Assembly: GCF_003316845.1 (NCBI RefSeq)
Contig: NZ_QMIK01000002.1
Coordinates: 310,001 to 374,000, forward strand
Direction: 5' to 3'
DNA from: Cognataquiflexum aquatile
GTDB lineage: Bacteria; Bacteroidota; Bacteroidia; Cytophagales; Cyclobacteriaceae
DNA length: 64,000 nucleotides
Both the position numbers and the translations under genes were made by a program. Under the pieces are notes generated by a model. The model did no database searches and was not told the DNA's origin. It worked only from the letters and a program-made list of their open reading frames with translations. Shown piece by piece: positions 41,800-51,749 of this stretch (the first letter of the stretch is position 1; each line of letters opens with the position of its first letter).

Positions 41800-43310
41800 T
41801 CATCAAAATCCTCGTCCCCGGGTGTCCCCATGTCAAACATTGAGCTGAACAGGTCCTTGAACTGCATCCCGGTGTCGAGCATTTTTTTGCTGAGTTGGCT
41901 GTATTCTGCCAATCCATGAAGTGCAAACTCCATGAAGAATTCCTTTTCTCTTTCGGGTAATGCTTTCACCTGTTTGGTCACGATGCTTTCGAGCCCCGGA
42001 ACCTGATGAAGGAGTGTCTTGTATTCTTTGTCGCTTTGCGAAGCCAATAAATCGAGGGTATTTCCTTCTCCAAACCATGACAGCGGCAGGGTGTACAGGT
42101 TATCGGTTTTCTCTTTTTTCTTTTGCTCGGGAGAAGGGAAGAAATCTGTGAATAAGGTCCGGATGGCTTTGCCGATCAGGGTATAAGCTACCAGTCCTGC
42201 GCCTTCCTGTTCGCCTTCATAGACGAGTTCCACCTTGCCTGTGATGGCAGGAATGACGCCAATCAGGTCCGATATCCTGACAACCGTATTTTCCTCATTA
42301 TTCATATAAATCCTTCTTTCTGCAGCGGAAATGAGGTTTTCATAAGCCGAGATAGTCAGTCGGGCTGATACACCGCTTTTCTCATCCACATATTCACTCT
42401 TTCTCGCCTCCACGGCAATCTGCTCGATGAGGTCTTTCATCAGCATCGGCACATGGATTTTGTCCAAGGGCTTTCCGTCCAGTTTTGCTTCCTGTGCGGT
42501 AATTCTTTTGCCGATCTCAATGCTCTTGGGATAATGCGTGATGATCTGACTTTCGATCCTATCCTTCAGCGGAGTGACTATCGAACCTCGGTTGGTATAG
42601 TCCTCCGGATTGGCGGTAAACACAAACTGAATATCAAGCGGCAACCTCAATTTGAATCCTCGGATCTGAATATCTCCTTCCTGCAGGATATTGAACAGTG
42701 CCACCTGTATCCTTGCCTGAAGATCTGGAAGTTCGTTGATGACAAAGATAGAACGGTGAGAGCGGGGTACGAGTCCATAGTGGATGACGCGCTCATCGTT
42801 GTAGGAAAGCTTCATCGTCGCGGCTTTGATCGGATCCACATCCCCGATAAGGTCAGCTACCGATACGTCAGGCGTTGCAAGTTTTTCGGTATATCGATCA
42901 TCCCGATGCCACCATGAGATGGGCGTATGGTCTCCTTTGTGCTGTATGAGTTCTTTGGAAAAAGTCGTAAGCGGCGCAAAGGGATCATCATTCAGTTCAG
43001 AACCTTCGACTATCGGAATATACTCATCCAACAAATGTGTCATCTGCCTCGCAATCCTGGTTTTGGCCTGACCACGTAGACCTAGCAAGTTGATATTGTG
43101 ACGGGAAAGGATTGCCCGCTCGATGTCAGGAATGACTGTATCTTCATATCCCCAAATGCCTTCGAAAACGTTTTCTTTGTTTTTGATCTTGTGGATCAGG
43201 TTTTGGCGGAGTTCTTCTTTGATGGATTTGGATTGGTATCCGGCGGCTTTGAGTTCGCCTATGGTTTTTATTTTTAAAAGGTCTTTTCCTGCTAGTTTGC
43301 TGTAATCCAT
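41790..43310 (-). CDS. MoxR/magnesium-chelatase-like AAA ATPase
   Basis: A 506-residue AAA+ ATPase. The P-loop reads GLRGQAKTR, the GxxGxAKT variant normal in this branch. Walker B lies in SIFVINELPDL, sensor-1 in FTANPEDY, and an arginine-bearing LKDRIESQI follows. The C-terminus is very acidic (GDEDFDEDN). Proteins of this type work with a VWA protein as a chaperone pair that remodels or inserts metal or cofactor into a target enzyme; here the VWA gene ends only three bases upstream. The target is unknown. The stop overlaps a repeated terminator. Confidence 0.87.
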   Translation of the reverse strand: MDYSKLAGKDLLKIKTIGELKAAGYQSKSIKEELRQNLIHKIKNKENVFEGIWGYEDTVIPDIERAILSRHNINLLGLRGQAKTRIARQMTHLLDEYIPIVEGSELNDDPFAPLTTFSKELIQHKGDHTPISWWHRDDRYTEKLATPDVSVADLIGDVDPIKAATMKLSYNDERVIHYGLVPRSHRSIFVINELPDLQARIQVALFNILQEGDIQIRGFKLRLPLDIQFVFTANPEDYTNRGSIVTPLKDRIESQIITHYPKSIEIGKRITAQEAKLDGKPLDKIHVPMLMKDLIEQIAVEARKSEYVDEKSGVSARLTISAYENLISAAERRIYMNNEENTVVRISDLIGVIPAITGKVELVYEGEQEGAGLVAYTLIGKAIRTLFTDFFPSPEQKKKEKTDNLYTLPLSWFGEGNTLDLLASQSDKEYKTLLHQVPGLESIVTKQVKALPEREKEFFMEFALHGLAEYSQLSKKMLDTGMQFKDLFSSMFDMGTPGDEDFDEDN

Positions 43311-43313
43311 GTG

Positions 43314-44414
43314 TTAAAATTTTTTGGTTCGGTTTCTTTTATAATCTTCAAAAATCAGGTCTCCAAGACCTTTGAGGCTACTGTAATAGGCATTTCCGTT
43401 GTTGACTTTGGTAAATTCCTTGACAAATTCCTTCAGGTAAGGATCCGAAGCAATCATAAATGTAGTGACAGGAATCTTCAGCTTGCGGCATTGTGCGGCG
43501 AGTTTCAGGGTTTCATTGAGAATTTTGCTGTCGATGCCAAAGGCGTTTTTATAGTATTTGATTCCGACTTTGAGACAGGTGGGCTTGCCGTCGGTAATCA
43601 TAAATATCTGTTTGTTGGGATTCTTTCTCCTCCTCAATAAGTCCATTGCCAATTCCAATCCTGCGACGGTATTGGTATGGTAAGGACCGACCTGAAGGTA
43701 GGGCAGATCTTTGATCTCGATTTGCCAAGCGTCATTGCCAAAGACGATGATGTCGAGGGTATCTTTTGGATAACGGGTTTTGATGAGTTCGGCGAGTGCC
43801 ATGGCGACTTTTTTGGCGGGCGTGATTCTGTCCTCGCCATACAAAATCATGGAATGCGAAATGTCGATCATCAGCACGGTGGAAGTCTGGGAGCGGAATT
43901 CATTCTCGACAACTTCCAAGTCATCTTCGGTCAAAAGATAATCTCCTCCAAAACCGTGGTTTACCTGTGCATTTCTGATCGAATCGGTAAGTGCTATTTG
44001 ATCAAGGTTGTCCCCAAAAGTGTATGGCCTTCGGTCAGTTCCTTTCTCTTCGCCCTGACCTGAATGAGTGGTGCGGTGTTGGCCGCTTTTGCCGCGTTTG
44101 AGTTTGCCGAAGATTTCTTCCAACGCACTTTTTCTGATGGTTTGCTCGGCTTTGGAAGTGATCTTGAATTCTCCTTTTTGATTTTCCTCAGTGAGGTAGC
44201 CCTTGGTTTTGAGGTCTTCTATAAAATCACCGATGCCGTAACCCGGATTGGTCATGTTGTAGCGCTTGTCGAGGTTGGTCAACCAAGACAATGCCTCTGC
44301 AACATCCCCGCCGGTCATAGTCACGAGCTGGAGGAAAATATTGAGCAGGTTTTCGAAGGTATTTTTCTCCGGATCGTTGGGCGGGACGTATTGTGTAAAT
44401 CGAAATCCTTTCAT
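43314..44414 (-). CDS. VWA-domain protein, partner of the MoxR-type ATPase
   Basis: About 366 residues from MKGFRFTQYVPP (44414); a longer frame from 44432 adds six atypical residues. After an N-terminal helical region, the von Willebrand A domain (about 190-360) has an intact MIDAS: DISHSM (DxSxS), a downstream Thr in HTNTVAG and ITDGKPT. There is no signal peptide, so it is cytosolic. The gene is first of the pair and is separated from the ATPase gene by three bases. MoxR-VWA pairs are known to activate enzymes by cofactor insertion. Confidence 0.87.
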   Translation of the reverse strand: MKGFRFTQYVPPNDPEKNTFENLLNIFLQLVTMTGGDVAEALSWLTNLDKRYNMTNPGYGIGDFIEDLKTKGYLTEENQKGEFKITSKAEQTIRKSALEEIFGKLKRGKSGQHRTTHSGQGEEKGTDRRPYTFGDNLDQIALTDSIRNAQVNHGFGGDYLLTEDDLEVVENEFRSQTSTVLMIDISHSMILYGEDRITPAKKVAMALAELIKTRYPKDTLDIIVFGNDAWQIEIKDLPYLQVGPYHTNTVAGLELAMDLLRRRKNPNKQIFMITDGKPTCLKVGIKYYKNAFGIDSKILNETLKLAAQCRKLKIPVTTFMIASDPYLKEFVKEFTKVNNGNAYYSSLKGLGDLIFEDYKRNRTKKF

Positions 44415-44647
44415 AGCAAAGTCATAACACAATCAAGGCAAAGCTGGTTTGGATTCGGGAAAAAATAATTGGGTAGGGGTTTTGGTTAAGGGTTATTAGG
44501 TTAGTGGTTATTGAGGTTGAAATGGTTTTGACCTATAAAAATTTGGCAAAGATGGAATTTTATCCAAATTTTATTTCTAAATAATGCCATCCCATTGCCA
44601 AAGGACACTTACCTTAGATTCTGAAACCCAAACACTCAGCAACTTAT

Positions 44648-45721
44648 ATGGAAAAGAACTTGCCTCAATCCAACCAAAAAATCAAGATCAATCCTGTTGT
44701 CTATCATTCTCTGCAACTGCTTGCGCTAGGTCTGTTATTGGTTTGGTGTTTTTACATTTTGGAGCCATTTATCACACCTTTGGTTTGGGCAGCGGTTTTG
44801 GCGACGACATTTTACCCTCTACATGTCAGGCTTTCACGCAGGTTGAAGGGAAAAAATGCGCTTTCCGCCACCGTCATTGCTCTCACGCTGCTGATGCTGA
44901 TCATCGGACCGGGAGTGTGGTTGCTGATCGCTACTGCGGATGAGTTCAAGGAGTTGGTCGATGCCTACCGAAGCAATGACCTGCATGTGCCTCCTCCTGC
45001 CGACAAGGTGGCAGAATGGCCGATAATCGGGAAAAAGATCTATGGCCTGTGGGCTGAGGCTTCGGCAAGTCTTTCGCAAACCCTGACCAATCACCAAGAT
45101 GAAATCAAACCCTATTTGCTGAAGTTTTTGGATCTGTTGAAGAGCAGTGCAAAGGGATTGCTGTTGTTTTCATTGTCCATCGGCATCAGCGGGGTGATGC
45201 TCGCCTATGCCAAGGAGGGCACACAAATGCTCAAGACGATTTTCACCAAACTTGCAGGAAAAATGGGTGAGGATATGGCCGAAAGTGCGGAAGTGACGAT
45301 TCGGAACGTGGTCAAAGGAATATTAGGAGTGGCTTTGATCCAATCCATCTTTGCCGGTTTAGGCCTAGTCGTCGCCGGGATACCCTTTGCAGGAGTTTGG
45401 ATTTTAATCTGCCTAATCTTGTCTATTGTACAGATCGGTATACTTCCGGTTTCTATCGGGACGATCATCTATATCTGGGGCACAGCAGACAGCCTGACAG
45501 CGAGTTTGTTTACCGTATGGATGCTGGTGGCAGGTTTGTTGGACAATTTTCTCAAGCCGATCTTATTGGGAAAAGGCGCACCTGCACCTATGGCCATTGT
45601 GTTTATGGGCGCCATAGGGGGGTTTATATTTTCCGGATTTATCGGGCTTTTTACGGGAGCCATCATATTGACACTTGGATACAAACTTGCCGCAGGCTGG
45701 CTTGCAGCCGAAAGTGAATAA
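44648..45721 (+). CDS. AI-2E/PerM-family membrane transporter
   Basis: A 357-residue protein with about eight hydrophobic helices in the AI-2 exporter/PerM layout: two pairs at each end and a soluble middle section (about residues 105-200). PFITPLVWAAVLATTFYPL near the start and GAPAPMAIVFMGAIGGFIFSG near the end are family signatures. Members export small solutes or act as Na/H antiporters; the AI-2 name does not prove a role in quorum sensing. It is divergent from the VWA gene and has no partner downstream within 139 bases. Confidence 0.87.
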   Translation: MEKNLPQSNQKIKINPVVYHSLQLLALGLLLVWCFYILEPFITPLVWAAVLATTFYPLHVRLSRRLKGKNALSATVIALTLLMLIIGPGVWLLIATADEFKELVDAYRSNDLHVPPPADKVAEWPIIGKKIYGLWAEASASLSQTLTNHQDEIKPYLLKFLDLLKSSAKGLLLFSLSIGISGVMLAYAKEGTQMLKTIFTKLAGKMGEDMAESAEVTIRNVVKGILGVALIQSIFAGLGLVVAGIPFAGVWILICLILSIVQIGILPVSIGTIIYIWGTADSLTASLFTVWMLVAGLLDNFLKPILLGKGAPAPMAIVFMGAIGGFIFSGFIGLFTGAIILTLGYKLAAGWLAAESE

Positions 45722-45860
45722 GCCCAGCCCTGAATGTCACAGGGCTAACAGACCTATTCCATCCCCAATCCCGCAAGGATTGTCTTTCTGATTTGGATTG
45801 AAAGCAGATGCAACAATCGGTTTTGATTTTTTGTTATCAGGTTATAAAATATTGATAGCC

Positions 45861-46067
45861 ATGAAAAACTACCTCTTTCCTGTTTATTTGGTAACCGCGG
45901 TTTTGATCGTCTATGTGACAGCCATTCAGGTCAACCTTGCCACTTCTTTGATATTGTTTGTATTTTCCTTTTCGCCGGCCTTGGTTCTTTGGATGGTGTA
46001 TAGGGTACTTACTGCGGATGTAGAAGTAACTTCGACTTTCGAAGAAAAATGGTATGAAGATCAATAA
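45861..46067 (+). CDS. Small membrane protein (68 aa) upstream of acylphosphatase
   Basis: Start set at MKNYLFPVYLVT (45861) since the upstream in-frame start at 45798 adds residues without a signal. Two hydrophobic spans (residues about 4-22 and 27-48) are followed by an acidic tail, EVTSTFEEKWYEDQ. It overlaps the acylphosphatase gene by 14 bases, supporting real translation. Function unknown. Confidence 0.65.
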   Translation: MKNYLFPVYLVTAVLIVYVTAIQVNLATSLILFVFSFSPALVLWMVYRVLTADVEVTSTFEEKWYEDQ

Positions 46068-46326
46068 GCAAATCAAAGTTTCAGGCCGGGTTCAGGGAGT
46101 TTTCTTTCGGAAAAGTACCCAACAAAAAGCCTTGGAGCTTGGGATTAAAGGTTGGGTTAAAAATGAGCCTGATGGGTCCGTCCTGGTAGAAATCGAAGGT
46201 AATCTTTCTGCTATGATGGAAATGGAAGAATGGCTGAAACATGGACCGCCATTGGCCAAAGTTGAGTTTCTTGAAATAACAGATGGTGAAGTTCTCAACC
46301 ATGCAGATTTTTTAATTGTAAGGTAA
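46054..46326 (+). CDS. acyP: Acylphosphatase
   Basis: A 90-residue enzyme that hydrolyses acyl phosphates such as 1,3-bisphosphoglycerate or carbamoyl phosphate. The catalytic signature VSGRVQGVFFRKST includes R19, and GWVKNEPDGSV includes N37, the two key residues. Fold and length are canonical. It overlaps the small membrane protein gene by 14 bases and is likely cytosolic. Confidence 0.95.
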   Translation: MKINKQIKVSGRVQGVFFRKSTQQKALELGIKGWVKNEPDGSVLVEIEGNLSAMMEMEEWLKHGPPLAKVEFLEITDGEVLNHADFLIVR

Positions 46327-46376
46327 GTTGCTGTCAATCCCCTCTGCGAAGGTCAGCGAAATCGGCGGGAGAGTAT

Positions 46377-47624
46377 TTATTTGTAACTGAACCTGAATGG
46401 CGAAAGGTCAGGGACGTTTTCTTTTTTTCTTTTTAATTCCAATTGGTACAAATATTCCCCAAGCTCGGCAAAGAACGGAAAGCCGATGGAATCGTACTCA
46501 TAGACATCGTCATTGAGGGTTTCATCGGCATTGGTATAAATCACCGCCGATACAAAAAACTCTGTTCCCGTCTCATAATCCACAAAATACGAACCGTCCA
46601 AAAGATGCCCATAGGCATTTCCTGTTTTGTTGAAAATCCTGAATCTCTCAGGAATCGGGTTTTTGTCCGTTCCGAATTTGAAAAACTTGGAATAGCTGTC
46701 GTAAAATTCAGGCAATTCATATTTGGGATAGTCACTTTCCAGAGGCAACATCGACATATATTTCAAGACAAATTCCCTATCTGCCTCACTGATCTGAAAC
46801 CTTTGCTCAGGAGAAAATTTTTCAGGGAATATTATCCTTTGGACGACACCATGAAGGTCTGAAAGCGCAAACTTATTTTTGAAGGTAAAATCCATCGGCG
46901 TATTTACCAGTTGGCCATTGCTGTAGTAAGCCTTTCCGATGCTTGGATGGTCAATGTTGGCGTAGATTTCTGATGTTTCCCTTTCCGGGATTTCCTTTAA
47001 AATATTTCCCGCACTATCCACAAAACGAATTGGGTTGAAATGCCTGTTTTCCACCTCACTCATCGGCATACTTAGACGATGGTTGATGAGGGTGTGTGCC
47101 AATCCCTTTTCTTTGAGCTTGGTATTGATATAATCCTGACCCAACAGCTCATACAACCTGTTGTATGCATCATTGTCACTGACGAGGAGGATTTTTTTGA
47201 TGTATTGAGCGATGTTCGGCAGGTTGTTTTCAGCCGAACTGTCCGCCAAAGCGGGAATCTGAGAAGGTCTTACCGAATCGGTAAGCATTATGGTATTTGC
47301 AGAAAGTCCGGCTAGATTTTGCTCAGCCAACCATTCCAAAGCCAAAATCGCAATTGGAAGCTTAACCGTGCTGGCGGGATAAAAATAAACCTGATCATCG
47401 AGACCCACATTGAAGTCCCTGAAAACAGGATTGCCTAAAGAATCCCGGTCGACCTGTGTATACAGAATCTGTGCTTTGTAAATCTCAGGATGCTCCAAAA
47501 CCTGACGGAGAACAGGATAGCTTTCCGGAATATCTGCAAATGGAACAGGTTCTTTTTGGGAACAGGAGATCAGCAGGATTCCGAATAGGAAAAGCAAAAC
47601 AGGTTTTTGTAACATGCGCGTCAA
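46377..47624 (-). CDS. Class-A beta-lactamase-like serine hydrolase lipoprotein
   Basis: A 415-residue lipoprotein (lipobox LLISC) with the serine beta-lactamase/PBP fold. The motifs are S85-T-V-K88 in YPASTVKLP, S149-D-N in LLVSDNDAYN, and a KTG near residue 346 in NKTGNAYG. Extra length relative to class A enzymes lies between the second and third motifs. I cannot find the EXXLN Glu166 motif of true class A lactamases, so a peptidase or esterase role is more likely than antibiotic resistance. It stands alone, transcribed toward acyP. Confidence 0.85.
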   Translation of the reverse strand: MTRMLQKPVLLFLFGILLISCSQKEPVPFADIPESYPVLRQVLEHPEIYKAQILYTQVDRDSLGNPVFRDFNVGLDDQVYFYPASTVKLPIAILALEWLAEQNLAGLSANTIMLTDSVRPSQIPALADSSAENNLPNIAQYIKKILLVSDNDAYNRLYELLGQDYINTKLKEKGLAHTLINHRLSMPMSEVENRHFNPIRFVDSAGNILKEIPERETSEIYANIDHPSIGKAYYSNGQLVNTPMDFTFKNKFALSDLHGVVQRIIFPEKFSPEQRFQISEADREFVLKYMSMLPLESDYPKYELPEFYDSYSKFFKFGTDKNPIPERFRIFNKTGNAYGHLLDGSYFVDYETGTEFFVSAVIYTNADETLNDDVYEYDSIGFPFFAELGEYLYQLELKRKKENVPDLSPFRFSYK

Positions 47625-47690
47625 ATTTGGCTATTTGACTTCAAGTAAGCCATATTCATTTTTTTACCCAAACAACAGATTCAAAAATCT

Positions 47691-48755
47691 TCAAATAAGA
47701 CTTGTAATGGCCTTGTGGAGGATGAGGATATCCGACTCATCGTGACAGCCCGAAACCACGATCCTGTTTGCAAAGGGATCAGTAGGCTTTGGATAGGGAA
47801 AAGAGGAAACTATAATTCCTGCCTCTTCAAGCACGGAAACCCAATTTTGATCGGGAAAGGAAAAAACCGGAAAATCACCGGATTGCTGAAGCGAGGAATG
47901 TTCTCCCAATAGATTTTTGAAAAGGCTTAAATTGGATCGGGATTTTTCTTTTTGTTTTTGGAAAAGATGCTGTCCCTGAAGGAATGCATATAAAAATCCC
48001 GGTGAAGGAGGAGAGGAAGCCCGAAAAATCGGCATTTGGGATATTCCTGAAATGGTTTTTTCATTCGCCAAAATAATTCCGGCAGGAAGGGAAAGTCCTT
48101 TTCCCAAGGAACCTGAGATGACCAAATTTATAGGCAGGGTTTTCCATTGGCTGTAAGTACCAAAGATATCTTCGCCCAAAACTCCAAAGGCATGGCTGTC
48201 GTCGATGAGTAAAGTATAATGGTGCCGAGAAGGCAGTTTCCTGATCCAATCAAAATCATGGACAGCTGGCTTCAGCGGATCAACGGCATTGGCTAGAATA
48301 AGAATATTGGAGGTAGGAAGCCGCTCACAGGTTTCTTTGCAATAGCCGATCCAATAGTCAAAATTTGGGTCTGGGAAGGGGTGAAGCCCCTCTGCCAAAA
48401 CCGCGGGATGTGTATCAGGAGCAATAAAAATCTGGTGGGCATCTTTCCTCAAATAACTGATGGCGGCAGTTCCGGCCAAGAATCCGCTGCTCAAAACCAG
48501 GGATTTTTCAGCTTTTGCCTTTTCTGCAAAAAAAACCTCAAACTGCTCATAGACAGACAATCGGACATTATTGACCCGACTGAGGCCGTGGCTGATGCCG
48601 TATTTGGAGATCCCTTCGATGACCAGTTTTTCAAAATCCCCGACACTTCCCATTCCCAAATACGCCGTTCCGCTAAAATACAGGAATTCCCTTCCTTCGT
48701 GGAATACCGTTCTGCCGATTTTGGAGTGTAGGTCAAAAGGTTTTTGGAGGGTCAT
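47691..48755 (-). CDS. PLP enzyme, alpha-oxoamine synthase-like (BioF/KBL family)
   Basis: A 354-residue fold-type I PLP enzyme. LYFSGTAYLGMGSV at the start, ISHGLSRVNNVR, LLIDDSHAFGVLG and the PLP-lysine motif SGSLGKGLSLPAG follow the order of 8-amino-7-oxononanoate synthase and 2-amino-3-ketobutyrate CoA ligase. It is shorter than typical BioF (about 385-400), missing part of the N-terminus. No other biotin genes are adjacent, so its acyl-CoA and amino acid substrates are unknown; biotin, sphingoid-base or other synthesis are options. Confidence 0.83.
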   Translation of the reverse strand: MTLQKPFDLHSKIGRTVFHEGREFLYFSGTAYLGMGSVGDFEKLVIEGISKYGISHGLSRVNNVRLSVYEQFEVFFAEKAKAEKSLVLSSGFLAGTAAISYLRKDAHQIFIAPDTHPAVLAEGLHPFPDPNFDYWIGYCKETCERLPTSNILILANAVDPLKPAVHDFDWIRKLPSRHHYTLLIDDSHAFGVLGEDIFGTYSQWKTLPINLVISGSLGKGLSLPAGIILANEKTISGISQMPIFRASSPPSPGFLYAFLQGQHLFQKQKEKSRSNLSLFKNLLGEHSSLQQSGDFPVFSFPDQNWVSVLEEAGIIVSSFPYPKPTDPFANRIVVSGCHDESDILILHKAITSLI

Positions 48756-48873
48756 GGGGTTGGGATATGTGGGTTACCGGGGGATTATGAGGAAGGGAAT
48801 CCTTTTGCCTGACTTTTTTTTGAGATGCTGTCTGTCTTTGTAAATCAAATTTTTAACTCAAAATCGACTGATT

Positions 48874-51138
48874 TTATACGGGGAAATAGACCGAAAAAAT
48901 TGCACCCTCACCCTCAACGCCATGTGCTTCAATGTAACCTCCGTGAAGTTCGGCTATTTTTTTACAAATGAATAAGCCAATACCTGTACCCATGAATTCT
49001 GCCTGACTATTTAAGCGTTGAAATATTTTAAATACCTTTTCTTTATAGACGGCATCAAACCCTATTCCATTATCTTTTACAATAATTTTATGAAATATTT
49101 GTGATTCAAATTCAATTTTGTTGCTGGTCACAATTTCACTGGAAATGCTAATTACGGGCGTTACTTCAGGCCGGGTAAATTTAATTGAATTGCTGATTAG
49201 GTTTAAAAACAGTTGCCTTAATTGAAAATTAATTCCGTACACAGAAGGTAAATTTTTTAATTCTATGGAAATATTTTTTTCTTCAATATTTTCTTTAAAA
49301 TCTAACAAAATATCTTGGATGATTGTGTTTAGATCCACAGTATCAAGCTGTTTTTCTTCATTCACAACTTTGGAATAAGTGAGCAGATCATTAATTAATG
49401 TTTGCATTTTATTTGCAGAATTCTGCATTCGGAGAATGTTTTGTTTCACAGAATCAGGTATCAAGGCTCCATCTTTTTCAAGGATGATGGAACCATACAT
49501 CTGAATTTTCCTTAAAGGCTCCTTCAAATCGTGGGTACTTATCCAATTCATATTGGCAAGTTCATCATTTGATTTTTGCAATTTCTCATTGAGTGTTACA
49601 TACCTTTTTTCCTCTGCCATTAAATCCGCCAAATGCAATTGACGTTGAATAGAAACTGATATTGCAGCGGCCTCCTTAAGTTCTGGAGTTTTCCATTCTG
49701 AACTGCTTAGCTTCACAGTCTCTTTCCAAACCTCAAATGATTTACGTGGTGAAAGCATTGAATTTTCATCATTTTTCTCAATGGCCTTAGAGGGGTTGCC
49801 TGCCCAAAAAATACTTTTCTCCATTTCTCTTCTTGTCCATACAATACAATTTTTATCACTTAGGGGTAAATACACTACACCCGCAATGGCATTTGAAATT
49901 TGTTTTGCACCGGCAAAATGTCGGTGCAATTGATGGGTGGAAAAATTTTGGGAACCCTTTTCTAATTTTAGCCAAACAATTAAATCCTCAATTTCAGGCT
50001 CACTTGGCAGCAACCCTTCGACATAATTTGTTTCATTAAAATGAAGAATGACTCCATCAGCATTTATTAAATCTTTTAGTTTTACGAGGATACTTTTATC
50101 CGTAATATTATTTTGATTTTTGATCAAAAGATTCTGTAAATCAACTATTTTCCTTTCCGTTTCTTTAGCAAGCTCAAATTCATCTGCTGTCTGTCTTACA
50201 TCTATCTGTGATGAAAGAAATATGCCCTGTAAATGTGCTGAAAGTCTGATATAATATGGAATGTGCTTGGCGCTGTTATGGTGACAAGAAATTAAACCCC
50301 ATAATTTGCCATGATGAATTAGTGAAATTACAAAAGTGGCACCCACTTTCATATTCTTTAAATACTGCAGGTGGATTGGCGAAACACTTCTTAAATTTGC
50401 CACGCTCAGATCGAGATTTTTATTTTTGTTTGAACCCTCACTAATGGTAAAAATAGGTACTGGTGTATAAGAAACATCTACCAACATTCTTACCAAATTG
50501 CGCAGATAAAGCGCCCTGGCCTGTACAGGAATATCCGTATGGGGATAGTGTAAATTTAAAAAAGGATCAAGGTTTTCGTTTTTACTTTCTGCATATACCT
50601 CTCCATTGTACTCTTTGTCAAAGCGGTAAATCATTACCCTGTCATAACCGGTAATGCTTCGGGTTTCATCAGCAATATCCTGGCAAAGACTTTGAAGATT
50701 ATCTGCACGCTCAGTATAATATGCAAATCGTTTCATTTGGATAAAAATGTCCGGCAGTTCCATTTTTTCTTCTGAAAAAATTTCAAATTCCAATACGATT
50801 ACTTCATTGGAAGCGTGTGCTGTTACATGAAAACTTTTTTCCCCAAAATTCATCACAAAAGGTTTTGCAAGTTCTTGCGATGCATTGTTAAACTGTTGTT
50901 CAATATTGATAACATCTTTTTTGTCAAAAATGTCCTCAAGTTTTATCCCCAATAACTCTACGTGTGTTTTATTTAAAAATTCAAAACAGTTTTCACTGCA
51001 ATATGCAATTGTAAAATCAACAACAGTGACTGCAAGTAAAAACCCGTGCGGCTGAATACTGCCCGGTATGTGAATGGGCTCACTTTCGCAGTTTGTAATG
51101 GATACCACATCCTCATTTATGATACTTTCAATGCTCAT
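48874..51138 (-). CDS. bphP: Bacteriophytochrome histidine kinase
   Basis: A 754-residue red/far-red photoreceptor kinase. Residue C17 in ITNCESEPIHIPGSIQPHGF is the biliverdin-attachment Cys of bacterial phytochromes. The order is PAS (about 15-120), GAF (about 135-310) with YPHTDIPVQARALYLRNLVR and SPIHLQYLKNM, PHY (about 325-505) with its tongue motif LSPRKSFEVW, then HisKA with H536 in STHDLKEPL and an HATPase domain with NLISNSIKF, DNGIGF and GTGIGL. The canonical PASDIP Asp is kept in HTDIP. It overlaps the heme oxygenase gene by 11 bases. Confidence 0.95.
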   Translation of the reverse strand: MSIESIINEDVVSITNCESEPIHIPGSIQPHGFLLAVTVVDFTIAYCSENCFEFLNKTHVELLGIKLEDIFDKKDVINIEQQFNNASQELAKPFVMNFGEKSFHVTAHASNEVIVLEFEIFSEEKMELPDIFIQMKRFAYYTERADNLQSLCQDIADETRSITGYDRVMIYRFDKEYNGEVYAESKNENLDPFLNLHYPHTDIPVQARALYLRNLVRMLVDVSYTPVPIFTISEGSNKNKNLDLSVANLRSVSPIHLQYLKNMKVGATFVISLIHHGKLWGLISCHHNSAKHIPYYIRLSAHLQGIFLSSQIDVRQTADEFELAKETERKIVDLQNLLIKNQNNITDKSILVKLKDLINADGVILHFNETNYVEGLLPSEPEIEDLIVWLKLEKGSQNFSTHQLHRHFAGAKQISNAIAGVVYLPLSDKNCIVWTRREMEKSIFWAGNPSKAIEKNDENSMLSPRKSFEVWKETVKLSSSEWKTPELKEAAAISVSIQRQLHLADLMAEEKRYVTLNEKLQKSNDELANMNWISTHDLKEPLRKIQMYGSIILEKDGALIPDSVKQNILRMQNSANKMQTLINDLLTYSKVVNEEKQLDTVDLNTIIQDILLDFKENIEEKNISIELKNLPSVYGINFQLRQLFLNLISNSIKFTRPEVTPVISISSEIVTSNKIEFESQIFHKIIVKDNGIGFDAVYKEKVFKIFQRLNSQAEFMGTGIGLFICKKIAELHGGYIEAHGVEGEGAIFSVYFPV

Positions 51139-51727
51139 ATGTTGTAAAGGTTAGAGGGTTGTCATTAAGTAAACCATCTATTATTTTAAAAGTAATAATG
51201 GCACCTGCTATTATTTGCTTTTCCTCGAGCGCCGATGGCGGCAGTGCAGTCAGCTGCTGTAAAAATTCCTTCCACATACTGCCTGTTTTCTGTTTGTATG
51301 CAGAAAAATAGGCCGAGTTCACAAACCCGGAAGAAAGATTTTTTTGAAGGTGTTTTAAAATTATTTGACCTCCGAGCGTTGAGCCTTCCAATACATACAA
51401 GGCGCCTGCCGCACTGTAAATATCAGGATATGTTTCTCTAAAAAAGGATTCTGATGGAGAAGTATTTTTATTGGAGGCGACACCATAATTGCCCAAATCT
51501 TCTTCGATAAATTGGGCTTTTTTACGCTCGCTCACATTTTTAAAATGAAGAGGCAATATTGGATAAATGAATTGCTCAAAACCTTTGACAAAGCCGTATA
51601 ATCGAATCAGATAATTATGGTAAATATTTTCATCAACGTGATCACTCAATAAAGCCAACGACAAATTATTTGTTTCAAGCTGTTTATGACAATCAGCTGT
51701 AAGAGCTCTTAAATTTTGTATAAACAC
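51128..51727 (-). CDS. bphO: Heme oxygenase, biliverdin-producing (BphO type)
   Basis: A 199-residue heme oxygenase that opens heme to biliverdin, CO and Fe. H14 in LRALTADCHKQLE is the proximal heme ligand, and GALYVLEGSTLGGQIILKHL is the distal helix of the family. Size fits bacterial BphO/HemO. The gene overlaps bphP by 11 bases and follows the response regulator gene by 22, so chromophore and apoprotein are made together. Confidence 0.93.
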   Translation of the reverse strand: MFIQNLRALTADCHKQLETNNLSLALLSDHVDENIYHNYLIRLYGFVKGFEQFIYPILPLHFKNVSERKKAQFIEEDLGNYGVASNKNTSPSESFFRETYPDIYSAAGALYVLEGSTLGGQIILKHLQKNLSSGFVNSAYFSAYKQKTGSMWKEFLQQLTALPPSALEEKQIIAGAIITFKIIDGLLNDNPLTFTTYEH

Positions 51728-51749
51728 CTTTTCTATATTTAATTTTGGC

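Noticed and set aside
44648-45721. Quorum-sensing role for the AI-2E-family protein
   Set aside because: The family name is historical; no luxS or lsr genes are in the window and members include Na/H antiporters.
46377-47624. Antibiotic-resistance beta-lactamase
   Set aside because: SxxK, SDN and KTG are present but the Glu166 deacylation motif is not visible and the protein is over-long; more likely a peptidase or esterase relative.
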